Below, piece by piece: positions 46,115 through 54,545 of a stretch of 64,000 nt of DNA. The stretch is from contig CALANS010000050.1 of the NCBI GenBank assembly GCA_937926105.1, positions 1 to 64,000 of the forward strand, given 5' to 3'. This stretch comes from an uncultured Actinomycetes bacterium. GTDB lineage: Bacteria; Actinomycetota; Actinomycetes; Mycobacteriales; Nakamurellaceae. A program made the translations under genes and the position numbers. Within the stretch, counting starts at the first letter, position 1. Each line of letters opens with the position of its first letter. A model generated the notes under the pieces. The model saw only the letters and a list, made by a program, of their open reading frames with translations. It searched no databases and was not told the origin of the DNA.

Positions 46115-46573
46115 ATGGACAACGATCGACCCGAGCCCGTGATTGCAGAACTTTCCACCGCCGAGTGCTACCAGAAGCTGGCTTCACATACCGTCGGCCG
46201 TATCGGAGTGATCGTCGATCAGTACCCGCTGATCATCCCGGTGAACTACCTCCTCGATCGCAACACTGTGGTGCTCCGCACGGCCCCGGGCACGGTGATC
46301 ATTGATGCCGACCAGGCCAAGGTCACGTTGCAGGTCGACGAGTTCGACGTCGAGCGGCAATCGGGCTGGAGCGTCCTGCTCAAGGGTCGGGGGCGGGCGG
46401 TTCACTTCGACGATATTGACGAGCTGTACGCGCGGACCACCGCGACCGGACTCGTGTCATGGGCGCCCGGCGCCCGCGACCTGTGGATCCGCATCACACC
46501 GGACGGCGTCTCGGGCCGGCGAATCGTCCCCGGCGAACTCGAGTGGCGCCTAGACAGCGCCGCCTACCTCTGA
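46115..46573 (+). CDS. Pyridoxamine 5'-phosphate oxidase-fold flavoprotein
   Basis: This 152-aa split-barrel protein reads AECYQKLASHTVGRIGVIVDQYPLIIPVNYLLDRNTVVLRTA, the usual PPOX-like flavin-binding start, with a VTLQVDEFDVERQSGWSVLLKGRGRAV core. Such proteins bind FMN or F420 and are frequent in mycobacterial dormancy loci. AGGAGGG lies just before the ATG at 46115. Confidence 0.85.
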   Translation: MDNDRPEPVIAELSTAECYQKLASHTVGRIGVIVDQYPLIIPVNYLLDRNTVVLRTAPGTVIIDADQAKVTLQVDEFDVERQSGWSVLLKGRGRAVHFDDIDELYARTTATGLVSWAPGARDLWIRITPDGVSGRRIVPGELEWRLDSAAYL

Positions 46574-46607
46574 CACAACCCGGACGCATTCCACATGCGC
46601 CCGAAGC

Positions 46608-47450
46608 TCAGGCTGCCTCGTCTACCGCCGCAGCACGGACCACGGCGAGCGGGCACGGTGAATAGTCCACCAGCGCCCTGCTGACGGATCCCAGCAGCAT
46701 GCCGGGGAACCCGCCCCGACCGTGACTGCCGACCACCAGCAGTTGGGCGGTGGCAGCCTCCTTGAGCAGTGCGCGAACCGGACGATCGTGGGTGAGCACC
46801 CGCTCGATGCGGACGTCGGGAAATCGTTCCTGCGCGCCGGCAAGCTGCTCCGCCAGAAGCCGACGATAGCCCTCTGCCACCGTCGTCCAGTCGGTGACCA
46901 CTCCGATGACCTGACGCTCGCTGTCGAAGAACACGTCCGACCAGGCCATCACGACCACCAGCGGGACCCGCAGCGTCGAAGCCTGCAGCAACGCGAAGTC
47001 CAACGCCCGCACGCTGACCGGTGATCCATCCATCCCCACCACCACCGGTGCCGACGGCGCACCGCTGGCCGGCGAGCGCCACACGATCAACGGGCACCGT
47101 CCGTGCGAGGCCAGCGTCCACGACAGCGCGCCCGCCTCCGACCACTCCCGCTCGGAGCCGGCGTCAGCGATCACGATCATCGAAGCCTCCGCAGAGAGAT
47201 CGATCAGGGCCGTCGCGGCTGCCCCGGTCAGCAGCCCAGTGGTGATCCGAATGTCCGGCACGCGGCGCCTGAGGTCCGCAGCCACGCGGTGGAGCAGTGT
47301 CACTACCGCCACATGCCGCTGCCCTATCCCGTCACCGGTATACCCCATCAACCGCAGTGCTGCTCCGATGCGCCGACACTGCTGCGCCGCCCACGACGCG
47401 GCGGGCAGGACCGCGTCGGAGTCGACATAGACCACGACCGCACCGTTCAT
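46608..47450 (-). CDS. Universal stress protein, two tandem domains
   Basis: This 280-aa tandem Usp has a first domain starting VVVYVDSDAVLPAASWAAQQ and a second starting VVVGMDGSPVSVRALDFALLQAS, with the ATP motif GSHGRGGFPGMLLGS near the C-terminus. The ATG at 47450 gives a standard N-terminus; 28 more in-frame residues upstream are unlikely. It is divergent from the dehydrogenase at 47772 across a region with two repeats. Confidence 0.92.
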   Translation of the reverse strand: MNGAVVVYVDSDAVLPAASWAAQQCRRIGAALRLMGYTGDGIGQRHVAVVTLLHRVAADLRRRVPDIRITTGLLTGAAATALIDLSAEASMIVIADAGSEREWSEAGALSWTLASHGRCPLIVWRSPASGAPSAPVVVGMDGSPVSVRALDFALLQASTLRVPLVVVMAWSDVFFDSERQVIGVVTDWTTVAEGYRRLLAEQLAGAQERFPDVRIERVLTHDRPVRALLKEAATAQLLVVGSHGRGGFPGMLLGSVSRALVDYSPCPLAVVRAAAVDEAA

Positions 47451-47590
47451 CGGCCATTCGCCCCGGCTGCCTTTCGGCTGCGGCGCCACGCCTTGCGATG
47501 CGCTATCACGACGGGTCATCGACACCACCCACATTCACGGCGCGTCCATCACGCAGCTCCGACAGTGGCAGGTCGCCTGATGTGAGACCA

Positions 47591-47604
47591 GGGACGAACG
47601 TCAC
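47591..47604. promoter_or_regulatory. DosR-like box 1, alcohol dehydrogenase/Usp intergenic region
   Basis: GGGACGAACGTCAC has one mismatch to GGGAC-N4-GTCCC and shares its GAAC spacer with the perfect site at 32879. It lies in the 321-bp region between divergent Usp (start 47450) and dehydrogenase (start 47772), with a second copy 52 bases away. The rest of this region shows no gene. Confidence 0.55.
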
Positions 47605-47642
47605 ATGCGGTGGACCACCGGTGATGCTCCTGCTCACAGCCA

Positions 47643-47656
47643 GGGCCTAACGGCCC
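47643..47656. promoter_or_regulatory. DosR-like box 2, alcohol dehydrogenase/Usp intergenic region
   Basis: GGGCCTAACGGCCC is a perfect inverted repeat with C/G in place of A/T inside each half. Similar GGGCC-type variants occur among mycobacterial DosR sites. Paired boxes are common at strongly induced DosR promoters. It ends 115 bases before the dehydrogenase ATG. Confidence 0.5.
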
Positions 47657-47771
47657 GAGGTAACGGGTCGAAAGATCGTGCCGAGGTCACCGTGCCCGGA
47701 GCGAGACTCGACGGACAACAGGCGTCCGTCGACAGGAGAGTGCGGATGCCGCCGCGCGAAAGGAACATGCC

Positions 47772-48809
47772 ATGAAGGCACTGCTCTACCACGGACCCGG
47801 CCGGCGGACGTGGGAAGAGGTGGCCGACCCGACACTACTCGAGCCGGAGGACGCGATCGTCCGCGTGTCCGCCACGACGATCTGCGGGACCGATCTGCAC
47901 ATCCTCAAAGGTGACGTGCCCGAGGTGACGTCGGGCCGCATCCTTGGACATGAGGCCGTCGGTGTCATCTCCGAGGTGGGCTCCGCGGTCCGCGCCCTGC
48001 ATCCCGGCGACCGCGTGCTGGTCTCGTGCATCTCGTCATGCGGCCGCTGCCGATACTGCCGCCTGGGAAGCTACGGCCAGTGCCTGGGCGGAGGCGGATG
48101 GGTGCTGGGCCATCTCATCGATGGCACCCAGGCGGAGTCGGTGCGGATCCCGTTCGCCGAACGCTCACTCTACACCGTCCCCGAACAGGTCAGCGACGAG
48201 TCTGCGCTGATGCTGTCCGATATCGTGCCCACCGGTTTCGAGGTCGGCGTACTCAATGGCAACGTGCGGCCCGGTGACACGGTCGTCGTCGTCGGAGCCG
48301 GCCCGATCGGACTCGCGGCGATCAAGACCGCCCGGCTGTTCAGCCCCGCACGCATCGTCGCCATCGACCTCGCCCCATCCCGGCTGGAATCCGCCCGGGA
48401 CTTCGGCGCCGACGTCACCGTGGGTCCGGACGACGCCATCGCTACCATCGGCGAAATGACCGGCGGTCTGGGCGCCGACGTGGCGATCGAGGCGGTCGGG
48501 GTCCCGGCCACCTTCGAGCTGTGCGCCGGGCTGATCAGGCCGGGCGGTCATCTGGCTAATGTCGGCGTCCACGGCGCCCCTGTCAGCCTGCACCTGGAGG
48601 CACTGTGGTCTCGCAACGTCACGATCACCACCGGGCTGGTCGACACCTCCTCAACACCGATGCTGCTATCGATGCTGACGACGGCCCAACTGACCACCGC
48701 CGAGTTCGTCTCCCACCGGTTCGGCCTGGACGAGATGCAAGACGCCTACGACGTCTTCACCAATGCCGCCGAGACATCCGCGCTCAAGGTGGCCCTGTTC
48801 CGCGGCTGA
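47772..48809 (+). CDS. Zinc-dependent alcohol dehydrogenase
   Basis: This 345-aa medium-chain dehydrogenase has catalytic zinc ligands CGTDLHI and LGHEAVG, structural cysteines in CGRCRYCRLGSYGQC, and dinucleotide loop VVVGAGPIGLAAIKTA. It resembles the isopropanol/2,3-butanediol-type branch rather than the AdhA-like paralogue at 40990. It could dispose of reducing power as alcohol. AAAGGA precedes the ATG. Two repeats lie upstream and a hairpin terminator follows. Confidence 0.92.
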   Translation: MKALLYHGPGRRTWEEVADPTLLEPEDAIVRVSATTICGTDLHILKGDVPEVTSGRILGHEAVGVISEVGSAVRALHPGDRVLVSCISSCGRCRYCRLGSYGQCLGGGGWVLGHLIDGTQAESVRIPFAERSLYTVPEQVSDESALMLSDIVPTGFEVGVLNGNVRPGDTVVVVGAGPIGLAAIKTARLFSPARIVAIDLAPSRLESARDFGADVTVGPDDAIATIGEMTGGLGADVAIEAVGVPATFELCAGLIRPGGHLANVGVHGAPVSLHLEALWSRNVTITTGLVDTSSTPMLLSMLTTAQLTTAEFVSHRFGLDEMQDAYDVFTNAAETSALKVALFRG

Positions 48810-48826
48810 CCGCCCCACCGGCGCGA

Positions 48827-48851
48827 CCCGCTCCCGGCCACCGGGAGCGGG
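48827..48851. terminator. 11-bp hairpin after alcohol dehydrogenase
   Basis: CCCGCTCCCGG (48827-48837) and its complement (48841-48851) enclose a CCA loop, 18 bases after the dehydrogenase stop and before the converging gene at 48889. It probably acts as a terminator for the plus-strand transcript. Confidence 0.65.
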
Positions 48852-48888
48852 CCGTCGTCGTGTCCAGTGACCGTTGCTGTGTGGACGT

Positions 48889-50559
48889 TCATCGAGGCTC
48901 TGGCTCGTTGGCGCCGTATCGCTGCTCCAGCGCAGACGCCGCACGCCGGCGGAATACCTTCACCGCAGATGACACCCGGGCGGAACAATCATTTTCGACG
49001 GCCGCGAGGGCAGAGCCGAGAGACCGGTCCTGCACGGCCCCCAGAGCCCATCGGGAAAAGTCCCCGCGCAGCGCATGATGAAGGATCGTCTCATCGGGAA
49101 CCGTCTTGATGCCGTTGATTAATTCTCCGACCGTCGCCGCAGTCGATACGACCCTCCCGGTGGAATCCCGGAAATGGAAACGAAGTTGCCGCAGGAGGGG
49201 CGTGTCTCGATACTTGTTGCGGTGGCGTACGTGTGAGGTTACCCGTGGATCTGGTGTGAACTCTCGATCAGTCCTACCCGACATCCGGATCACCGCCCGG
49301 GAACCCGCCGGAGAACCACCGTCGCGGCGCTGCCCGAGCGCGGTCAGGGAGACGTCGATGGTGGTCTTGGCGGCCGTGCACAATGTCTCCGGGCGGTACG
49401 TGACGTAGCAGTACCCGCCGTCGCTGGGTCGGAAAATGTGCGCCAGGGTTCCATCTTCTCCCAGCACGCCATGCGCTTCGTCGATGACGATCCAATGTGG
49501 CAATCCGTACTGGCTCCGCGTCGCTTCGACACCGGACGCGATGGCGGCCAGATATGGCACCGTGACCGACGGCTCCATGGACGACAGATCAAGCACGACC
49601 GACAGGGACCGCTGGCAGAGCATCTGAACCAGGTCGTCGACGGATTGCGTGCCGTCCGCCTTGACCAGCACCGTTTGGTGCAAGTCCGCCAGGGACGAGT
49701 GGTCGCCCTCCGGATCGATGACCAACACTGTATATCCGGCTTCGATCCAACGCTCCACGAGTAGACCGGTCAGATGAGACTTGCCGGCACCGCTCTCACC
49801 GGACACCAGAATTCCAGCCTGGGCACCCGGGACCGTCACGTCGGAGCCTTCGTCGGATCGTCCGATGCGTAGCTCACGTCGGCGGGACCGTACCGGTTGC
49901 GCACCGGACACGATCGGACCGCGCAGGAAGTTGGCCAGTTCATCGGGTCCCTCGAGTATCACGATATCGGCGACACGCCGTACCGAGTCAATGGAACCGG
50001 CGGCCGCGACCGCGATCTCCGCGGTCGACAGCATCGCCAGGTCGTTCTCCGCATCACCGACCGCGAGCGTGTTGTGCACGGAGATCGCTAGCTCGGACAG
50101 GGCAGCGCGCAGGCCCGTCCCTTTCGACACGCCGGACGGCACGACCATCAGCTCATTGCGGTTATGCACTAGCTGCGCATCCAATCCCAAGGATTCGATG
50201 CCGTCGAGCACCGTCGTCGCGTCGGAACTTCTGCATGCCAGAATCGCGACGCCGTCTCGGAGCGAGATGGACCGGTCTCGCAGCCGAGGTGCCAGCAGCG
50301 GATCCACCGACGCCAATACCGTCCGGTGCTCATCGACGACCAGCAGCGCGCCATTCTCCAGCACTGCCGCGTCGAAGTGGGTCAGCAGATCCGGAAATTC
50401 TGCTTCGAGCTCGGCCTCGATGCGACCCGTCACGAGAATCGTGGCAGCACCGGCCCACCGACACTCGTCCAGTGCGGCAATGATCGAGAGGTCCAGGGCT
50501 CCGCCTCGCGTGATGGTCCCGTCGAGATCGACGGCCACCGCTTGCACGAAGCCGGCCAT
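48889..50559 (-). CDS. HAD phosphatase fused to HerA/DUF87-like P-loop ATPase
   Basis: This 556-aa protein joins two enzymes. Residues 1-210 are a Cof-type HAD hydrolase: nucleophile and acid Asp11 and Asp13 in AVDLDGTITRG, VTGR at 43-46, Lys146 in SKGTGL, and GDAEND at 168-173. Residues about 235-556 are a P-loop ATPase: Walker A GESGAGKS at 254-261, VIDPEGDHSSL, and Walker B IVIDEAH at 357-363, resembling the HerA/VirB4-like group. The order of domains and lack of a DNA-binding head leave the role open. GAGAGG lies before the ATG. It faces the acg-like gene across two repeats. Confidence 0.82.
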   Translation of the reverse strand: MAGFVQAVAVDLDGTITRGGALDLSIIAALDECRWAGAATILVTGRIEAELEAEFPDLLTHFDAAVLENGALLVVDEHRTVLASVDPLLAPRLRDRSISLRDGVAILACRSSDATTVLDGIESLGLDAQLVHNRNELMVVPSGVSKGTGLRAALSELAISVHNTLAVGDAENDLAMLSTAEIAVAAAGSIDSVRRVADIVILEGPDELANFLRGPIVSGAQPVRSRRRELRIGRSDEGSDVTVPGAQAGILVSGESGAGKSHLTGLLVERWIEAGYTVLVIDPEGDHSSLADLHQTVLVKADGTQSVDDLVQMLCQRSLSVVLDLSSMEPSVTVPYLAAIASGVEATRSQYGLPHWIVIDEAHGVLGEDGTLAHIFRPSDGGYCYVTYRPETLCTAAKTTIDVSLTALGQRRDGGSPAGSRAVIRMSGRTDREFTPDPRVTSHVRHRNKYRDTPLLRQLRFHFRDSTGRVVSTAATVGELINGIKTVPDETILHHALRGDFSRWALGAVQDRSLGSALAAVENDCSARVSSAVKVFRRRAASALEQRYGANEPEPR

Positions 50560-50666
50560 CGAAACCTCTCTTTCCGCCGCGAGCCAACCGGCATACCGTC
50601 CACGCCCTGCTGACGGGAACCGGCGCGGACATCCTCATGCTGACACTGCGTGCCGCGAAGTCCACA

Positions 50667-50680
50667 GGGGCTAAGGTCCC
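50667..50680. promoter_or_regulatory. DosR-like box 1, HAD-ATPase/nitroreductase intergenic region
   Basis: GGGGCTAAGGTCCC differs at one position from GGGAC-N4-GTCCC and is followed by C, so the outer pair extends. It lies 108 bases upstream of the HAD-ATPase ATG and 172 bases upstream of the nitroreductase ATG. Function inferred. Confidence 0.5.
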
Positions 50681-50739
50681 CGACACAGCCGGGGTCGGGC
50701 CGCACTGCAGCATCGCCCGACCCTTCGGCACCGGTGATA

Positions 50740-50753
50740 CGGACCTAGGACCC
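50740..50753. promoter_or_regulatory. DosR-like box 2, upstream of Acg-like nitroreductase
   Basis: CGGACCTAGGACCC has two mismatches to GGGAC-N4-GTCCC and lies 99 bases before the nitroreductase ATG. Together with the copy at 50667 it forms a pair, as in the dehydrogenase promoter. In M. tuberculosis acg is a DosR target; here that is by analogy. Confidence 0.4.
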
Positions 50754-50852
50754 TACCCGGTAGCTGACAGGCGGGCGCACGCTGAGAAGCAAGAGCAGCC
50801 AGCCGGCCGCCAGCCTCTGGTCCAGCGGCGGGCTCCGAACAGGAGCATCGAC

Positions 50853-51860
50853 ATGTCACACGGCGTACCCAGTATCGACACGGTCAAGGCAGCCATCGCG
50901 CTCGCCGGGCGAGCACCGTCGATCCACAACTCGCAACCTTGGCTCTGGACGATGCGCGATATGACGCTGCATCTGACGACCGAGCGGCAGCGCTGGCTGG
51001 GCGCCACGGACCCCGCGGCCCGGGACCTGCTGCTCAGCTGCGGCGCGGCCCTGCACCATGCTCAGATCGCCTTCGCCAGCCTCGGCTGGGCCACCCGCGT
51101 ACACCGGTTGCCCAGCAGCCGTCATCCGGACCGCCTGGCGGCGCTCGAGTTTTGGCCCAAGGAGCCAACCGAACACGACATCGCCCTGTCCGCGGCGATC
51201 TGCACACGCCGCAGCGACCGCCGACCCTACGGCGCCCGCACCGTCACCGAAGACGACCTGCAACCCGTCGAAGCCGCCGCACGGCGGCAAGGCGTACACG
51301 TCCACCACCTCAACCTTGCCGTCGCCCGCAATTCTCTTGACGAACTGGTCCACGAGGCCCTGGATACCCAGACAGCGGATCCAGTGTGGCGGATCGAACA
51401 AAGGATGTGGACCGGACCGTATCCCGCCCCGGGCGTGGGTGTGCCCCTATCCAACACCACTCATGACCAGCAACTCTATGAGCGGCCCTTCTACGCCGGC
51501 GCCTTGACAGACACGATTACCAGCACCGCCGAGTCCGGTGAGATCCTCCTGCTGGCAACAGACCGCGACGATCCACAGTCCTGCCTGCAGACCGGTGAGG
51601 CGACGAGCGCCCTGCTCCTGGAAGCCACCGCTTCCGGTCTGTCCACCTGCAGCCTCTCGCTGGTCACGGAGGTCGAAACAACGCGATCCGAACTGCGCCG
51701 GCGGGTCCTAGCCGACGCAACAGAACCGCAACTGCTCATACGGATCGGATGGCGCACCCAAGACTCCGACCCGCTCCCCGCGACACCACGACTGCGACTG
51801 GAGGAGATCTTCCAGCACGCGACCGGGCCATTCGCCACTCTGGACCCGGCAAGGGCGTGA
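50853..51860 (+). CDS. Acg-like nitroreductase-fold protein
   Basis: This 335-aa protein belongs to the Acg family, related to M. tuberculosis Acg (Rv2032), Rv3127 and Rv3131. Signature parts are AGRAPSIHNSQPWLW near the N-terminus, LLSCGAALHHAQIAFASLGW, RRSDRRPYG, and a C-terminal LLLEATASGLSTCSLS. Mycobacterial Acg binds FMN but is thought to sequester it rather than act as an efficient nitroreductase. AGGAG lies eight bases before the ATG at 50853. Confidence 0.9.
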   Translation: MSHGVPSIDTVKAAIALAGRAPSIHNSQPWLWTMRDMTLHLTTERQRWLGATDPAARDLLLSCGAALHHAQIAFASLGWATRVHRLPSSRHPDRLAALEFWPKEPTEHDIALSAAICTRRSDRRPYGARTVTEDDLQPVEAAARRQGVHVHHLNLAVARNSLDELVHEALDTQTADPVWRIEQRMWTGPYPAPGVGVPLSNTTHDQQLYERPFYAGALTDTITSTAESGEILLLATDRDDPQSCLQTGEATSALLLEATASGLSTCSLSLVTEVETTRSELRRRVLADATEPQLLIRIGWRTQDSDPLPATPRLRLEEIFQHATGPFATLDPARA

Positions 51861-51940
51861 GTATAGGGATCGGCGCCCCTCACGGCTCGACCCAGACCCC
51901 GGCGAGCACCGCCATTGCCTCCAGATCCGGGAGTGAGCTC

Positions 51941-52942
51941 ATGATTATCGGAGCGCTCGGACTTTCACCCGAACAAACCTACGAAGTCCTAGAGGCAGCA
52001 ATTCGTGCGCCCTCGGTACATAACAGCCAGCCGTGGCGCTTCCTACTGACCGCCGACAGCATCGAGCTACAGGCGGACCCGACGCGCCGCCTGCCCGCCG
52101 CCGACCCGGACGACCGAGAACTGCGACTGGCCTGCGGCGCGGCCCTTCTCAACCTCCGGCTCGCACTGCTGAATGCCGGCATCGAGCCCAAGGTCAGCAT
52201 CCGACCCAGCGCGCATCCAGACCGCATCGCGACTATTCGCCACGGCGGCCCCGCAACCATGCTCTCAGAGGAAGCCGCACTCTACCGAGCCATCAGGAAT
52301 CGCCGCACCAACCGCAAGCCGTTCCTGGAACAGCCGATCGGCGTGCGCGAACGGCACCTGCTGATCAAGGCGGCCGAGACAGAACATTGTCGGCTCAGGG
52401 TCGTCTCCGACCCGCAGGAGAAGGCCGACCTGCGCCGCCTGCTGGTGCTAGCCCACCAGCACCAACTCGCCGACCCCCACTGGGTCGAGGAGTTCAACTC
52501 GTGGCTGATGCGCTCACCATCCGACCGAGAGGGGATCACGCTCGCCGCCAGCGGACCGCAACCGGAGATCCAGGACGCCTGGGTGCTGCGTGACTTCGGC
52601 AAGGGTCACGGGCATGTGCGCGTGCCCGGCAAGGACTTCGAATCCGAACCGCTCATTGCGGTGCTCACCAGCTACGTCGACGACCCATTCGCGCAAATCC
52701 AAGCAGGGCAAGCACTACAGCAGGTCCTGCTCACCGCCACCACACTCGGGCTTTCAGCATCATTCCTGTCCCAGGTCATCGAGGTCGCCGACATCCGCGC
52801 TCAATTGCAGCAGCTGCTGGGCGGATCTGCGCACCCGCAGGCGGCCATCCGCATCGGCTACGGGACGCCCGTGCCCGCTGTTCCACGGCGCCCGGTCGAA
52901 GACTGCCTGATCACCGAGACTCCCTCCGTTGCGGACATGTAG
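51941..52942 (+). CDS. Acg-like nitroreductase-fold protein, second copy
   Basis: This 333-aa paralogue of the preceding gene has AAIRAPSVHNSQPWRF, LRLACGAALLNLRLALLNAG, RNRRTNRKPF and LLTATTLGLSASFLSQVIE. The two are about as divergent as Rv3127 and Rv3131 appear to be. An 80-bp gap separates them and holds GGGATCGGCGCCCC (51866-51879), a poor match to the island repeat. The ATG at 51941 has GGGAG upstream. Confidence 0.88.
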   Translation: MIIGALGLSPEQTYEVLEAAIRAPSVHNSQPWRFLLTADSIELQADPTRRLPAADPDDRELRLACGAALLNLRLALLNAGIEPKVSIRPSAHPDRIATIRHGGPATMLSEEAALYRAIRNRRTNRKPFLEQPIGVRERHLLIKAAETEHCRLRVVSDPQEKADLRRLLVLAHQHQLADPHWVEEFNSWLMRSPSDREGITLAASGPQPEIQDAWVLRDFGKGHGHVRVPGKDFESEPLIAVLTSYVDDPFAQIQAGQALQQVLLTATTLGLSASFLSQVIEVADIRAQLQQLLGGSAHPQAAIRIGYGTPVPAVPRRPVEDCLITETPSVADM

Positions 52943-53013
52943 CTGCGCCGGGAGGGATCGTCCACGACGACCAGGGCAAGCACGCTGCGCCGCGAACCAA
53001 GAACAGGGAGAAC

Positions 53014-53298
53014 ATGATGTTGCTCATCAAGGCCGTCCCGACTGGAGGACGCCGCGAGACCACCCGCTCACCCACCTGGCGTTATGCAATCGCGATTGTT
53101 GTGGTGGCGCACGGCCTGGTCCACCTCATGGGAGTCGTACTGCTGTGGCGGCTCGCGCAGCCGGCAGGCTTGCACTACGGCCAGATGCGCCCGGTACCGG
53201 GGTCCACAGGCGGCATCATCGTTGGTGTTGGCTGGCTCATCACCGCAGCGCTGTTCGTCGGCGTCGCCGTGCTGGTCGCACGAGGATTGCGCGCGTGA
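53014..53298 (+). CDS. Small membrane protein, N-terminal half ending at an in-frame TGA
   Basis: This 94-aa product has two helices: AIAIVVVAHGLVHLMGVVLLW and IIVGVGWLITAALFVGVAVLVA. The HGLVHLMG start and W..A...G layout resemble a four-helix actinobacterial membrane family of about 140 aa. The TGA at 53296-53298 falls where those proteins appear to carry a Trp after helix two, and the frame continues beyond it to 53454 with two more helices. It may therefore be truncated, read through, or affected by a G-to-A error. GGGAG lies before the ATG. Confidence 0.65.
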   Translation: MMLLIKAVPTGGRRETTRSPTWRYAIAIVVVAHGLVHLMGVVLLWRLAQPAGLHYGQMRPVPGSTGGIIVGVGWLITAALFVGVAVLVARGLRA

Positions 53299-53307
53299 CG
53301 CCCAGCC

Positions 53308-53454
53308 GTGATCGCCGCCCTGCTATCGGCGGCTGTGCTGGGACCATCGATCCGCGTGACGGTCGCGGGGCTCGTCGTTGACGCCGCAATCCTGGCCGTC
53401 GCGATCACAATCGGCGCCACTGAACGTCGCCGGGCGCTGCGGAACCCACGATGA
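53308..53454 (+). CDS. Continuation of the same membrane protein after the TGA (48 aa)
   Basis: This frame is in phase with the gene ending at 53298. It begins with GTG three codons after that stop and reads IAALLSAAVLGPSIRV and VAGLVVDAAILAVAITIGA, two hydrophobic helices, ending in a basic tail. Its TGA overlaps the ATG of the DUF6544 gene (ATGA), the coupling expected if ribosomes do reach this point. It is either a short separate cistron or the second half of an interrupted gene. Confidence 0.5.
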   Translation: MIAALLSAAVLGPSIRVTVAGLVVDAAILAVAITIGATERRRALRNPR

Positions 53455-54203
53455 CCGCGCAAGCGGCACGAGCCGACTGGGCTTATCTGGCCAAGACACC
53501 CGCCACCGAACGACAGCAATTCACTCCCCGGCTCCTTAGCCCGCTGCCGGAACCGGCTCGTAGATGGCTCACCCACGCGATCGAACCAGGATCGCAACTG
53601 GCCGGCTCGGTGGAACTGGCCATGCGGGGGCACATCCGGCTGGGCCGGTGGCGGCCGTTCGAAGCACACCAAATCCTCACGGCACAGGCCGGCTTCGTGT
53701 GGTCGGCAACCGTCCGGGTAGCCGGGCTGCCGGTGGTCGGTTTCGACAGCTACCTGCGTGGCACGGGGACGATGCGGTGGCGGATCCTCGGTCTGCTACC
53801 GGTCATGAGTGGTAGCGGCCCCGACGTCACCCGCAGCGCAGCCGGCCGGCTGGCCGCCGAGAGCACCGTGCTGGTGCCCACCAGCTTCCCCCACGCCCAC
53901 TGGAAATCCGGCGCTGACGACAACAATGCCGTCGCGGTGTGGCACCTCGACGGTGAAGAACACGCTGTCCATCTGTTTGTGCGACCCGACGGCGGCCTCG
54001 CCGAACTGCGCATGCAACGATGGGGCAACCCGAGTGGGCAACCCTACGACCGCTATCCGTTCGGTATCACGGTCGAGGAGGAACGACGATTCGCCGGGAT
54101 CAGCATTCCGGCCGCATTCCGCGCCGGCTGGTGGTGGGGCACCGATCGCCAGGCCGACGGCGAGTTCTTCCGCGCCGAGATCACTGCCGCGACATTTCGA
54201 TAA
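53451..54203 (+). CDS. DUF6544 family protein
   Basis: This 250-aa soluble protein shows LPEPARRWLTHAIEPGSQLAGSVELAMRGHIRLGRWRPFEAHQILTA and later WGNPSGQPYDRYPFG, patterns I associate with the DUF6544 (formerly DUF6920) family of unknown function. It is coupled to the preceding membrane frame by an ATGA overlap. The end of the nitroreductase-led transcript is probably here. Confidence 0.78.
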   Translation: MTAQAARADWAYLAKTPATERQQFTPRLLSPLPEPARRWLTHAIEPGSQLAGSVELAMRGHIRLGRWRPFEAHQILTAQAGFVWSATVRVAGLPVVGFDSYLRGTGTMRWRILGLLPVMSGSGPDVTRSAAGRLAAESTVLVPTSFPHAHWKSGADDNNAVAVWHLDGEEHAVHLFVRPDGGLAELRMQRWGNPSGQPYDRYPFGITVEEERRFAGISIPAAFRAGWWWGTDRQADGEFFRAEITAATFR

Positions 54204-54356
54204 GCACAGGGCCGTGGCCGGCGGAAGTACGTTAGTCTTGACGGCGGAGATAATCGCGAGCGGACCGGCGAGCCGTGCGGTTTATCGTCGCAGGGATCTG
54301 GACGACCGGTCAGCGTCGAACCTACAAGTTCGATAGGGGGCACGGGAGTGGGATCA

Positions 54357-54545
54357 ATGAGCAACCGTCGCATAGCGCGGGCCAGTTCGGCCGACATGAT
54401 GGAACTGGCCTGCGACATCGGTCCTGCCCCGCGGCAATGGGGCACAGTATTCCTGTTCGCGGCAGGGACCGTCCTCCACCTCGAGGCCGTGCGGGCCGCG
54501 GTGGCCGAGCTGCGATCCGGCGCAACGCCGCGGGCCGCCCGCAGT
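54357..54545 (+). pseudogene. 5' remnant of a wax ester synthase/DGAT-type acyltransferase gene
   Basis: After a good ribosome site the frame reads IARASSADMMELACDIGPAP and RQWGTVFLFAAGTVLHLEAVRAAVAEL, resembling the N-terminal strand-helix start of actinobacterial WS/DGAT acyltransferases. The catalytic HHxxxDG region and everything beyond are missing. The frame then runs into the antisense of the DUF4389 gene. It looks like a truncated copy with its start intact; the family call is by pattern only. Confidence 0.4.

Noticed and set aside
51866..51879. GGGATCGGCGCCCC between the two Acg-like genes as another regulatory box
   Set aside because: It has mismatches in both halves and a G/C-rich spacer; too weak to list as a site without a genome-wide matrix.
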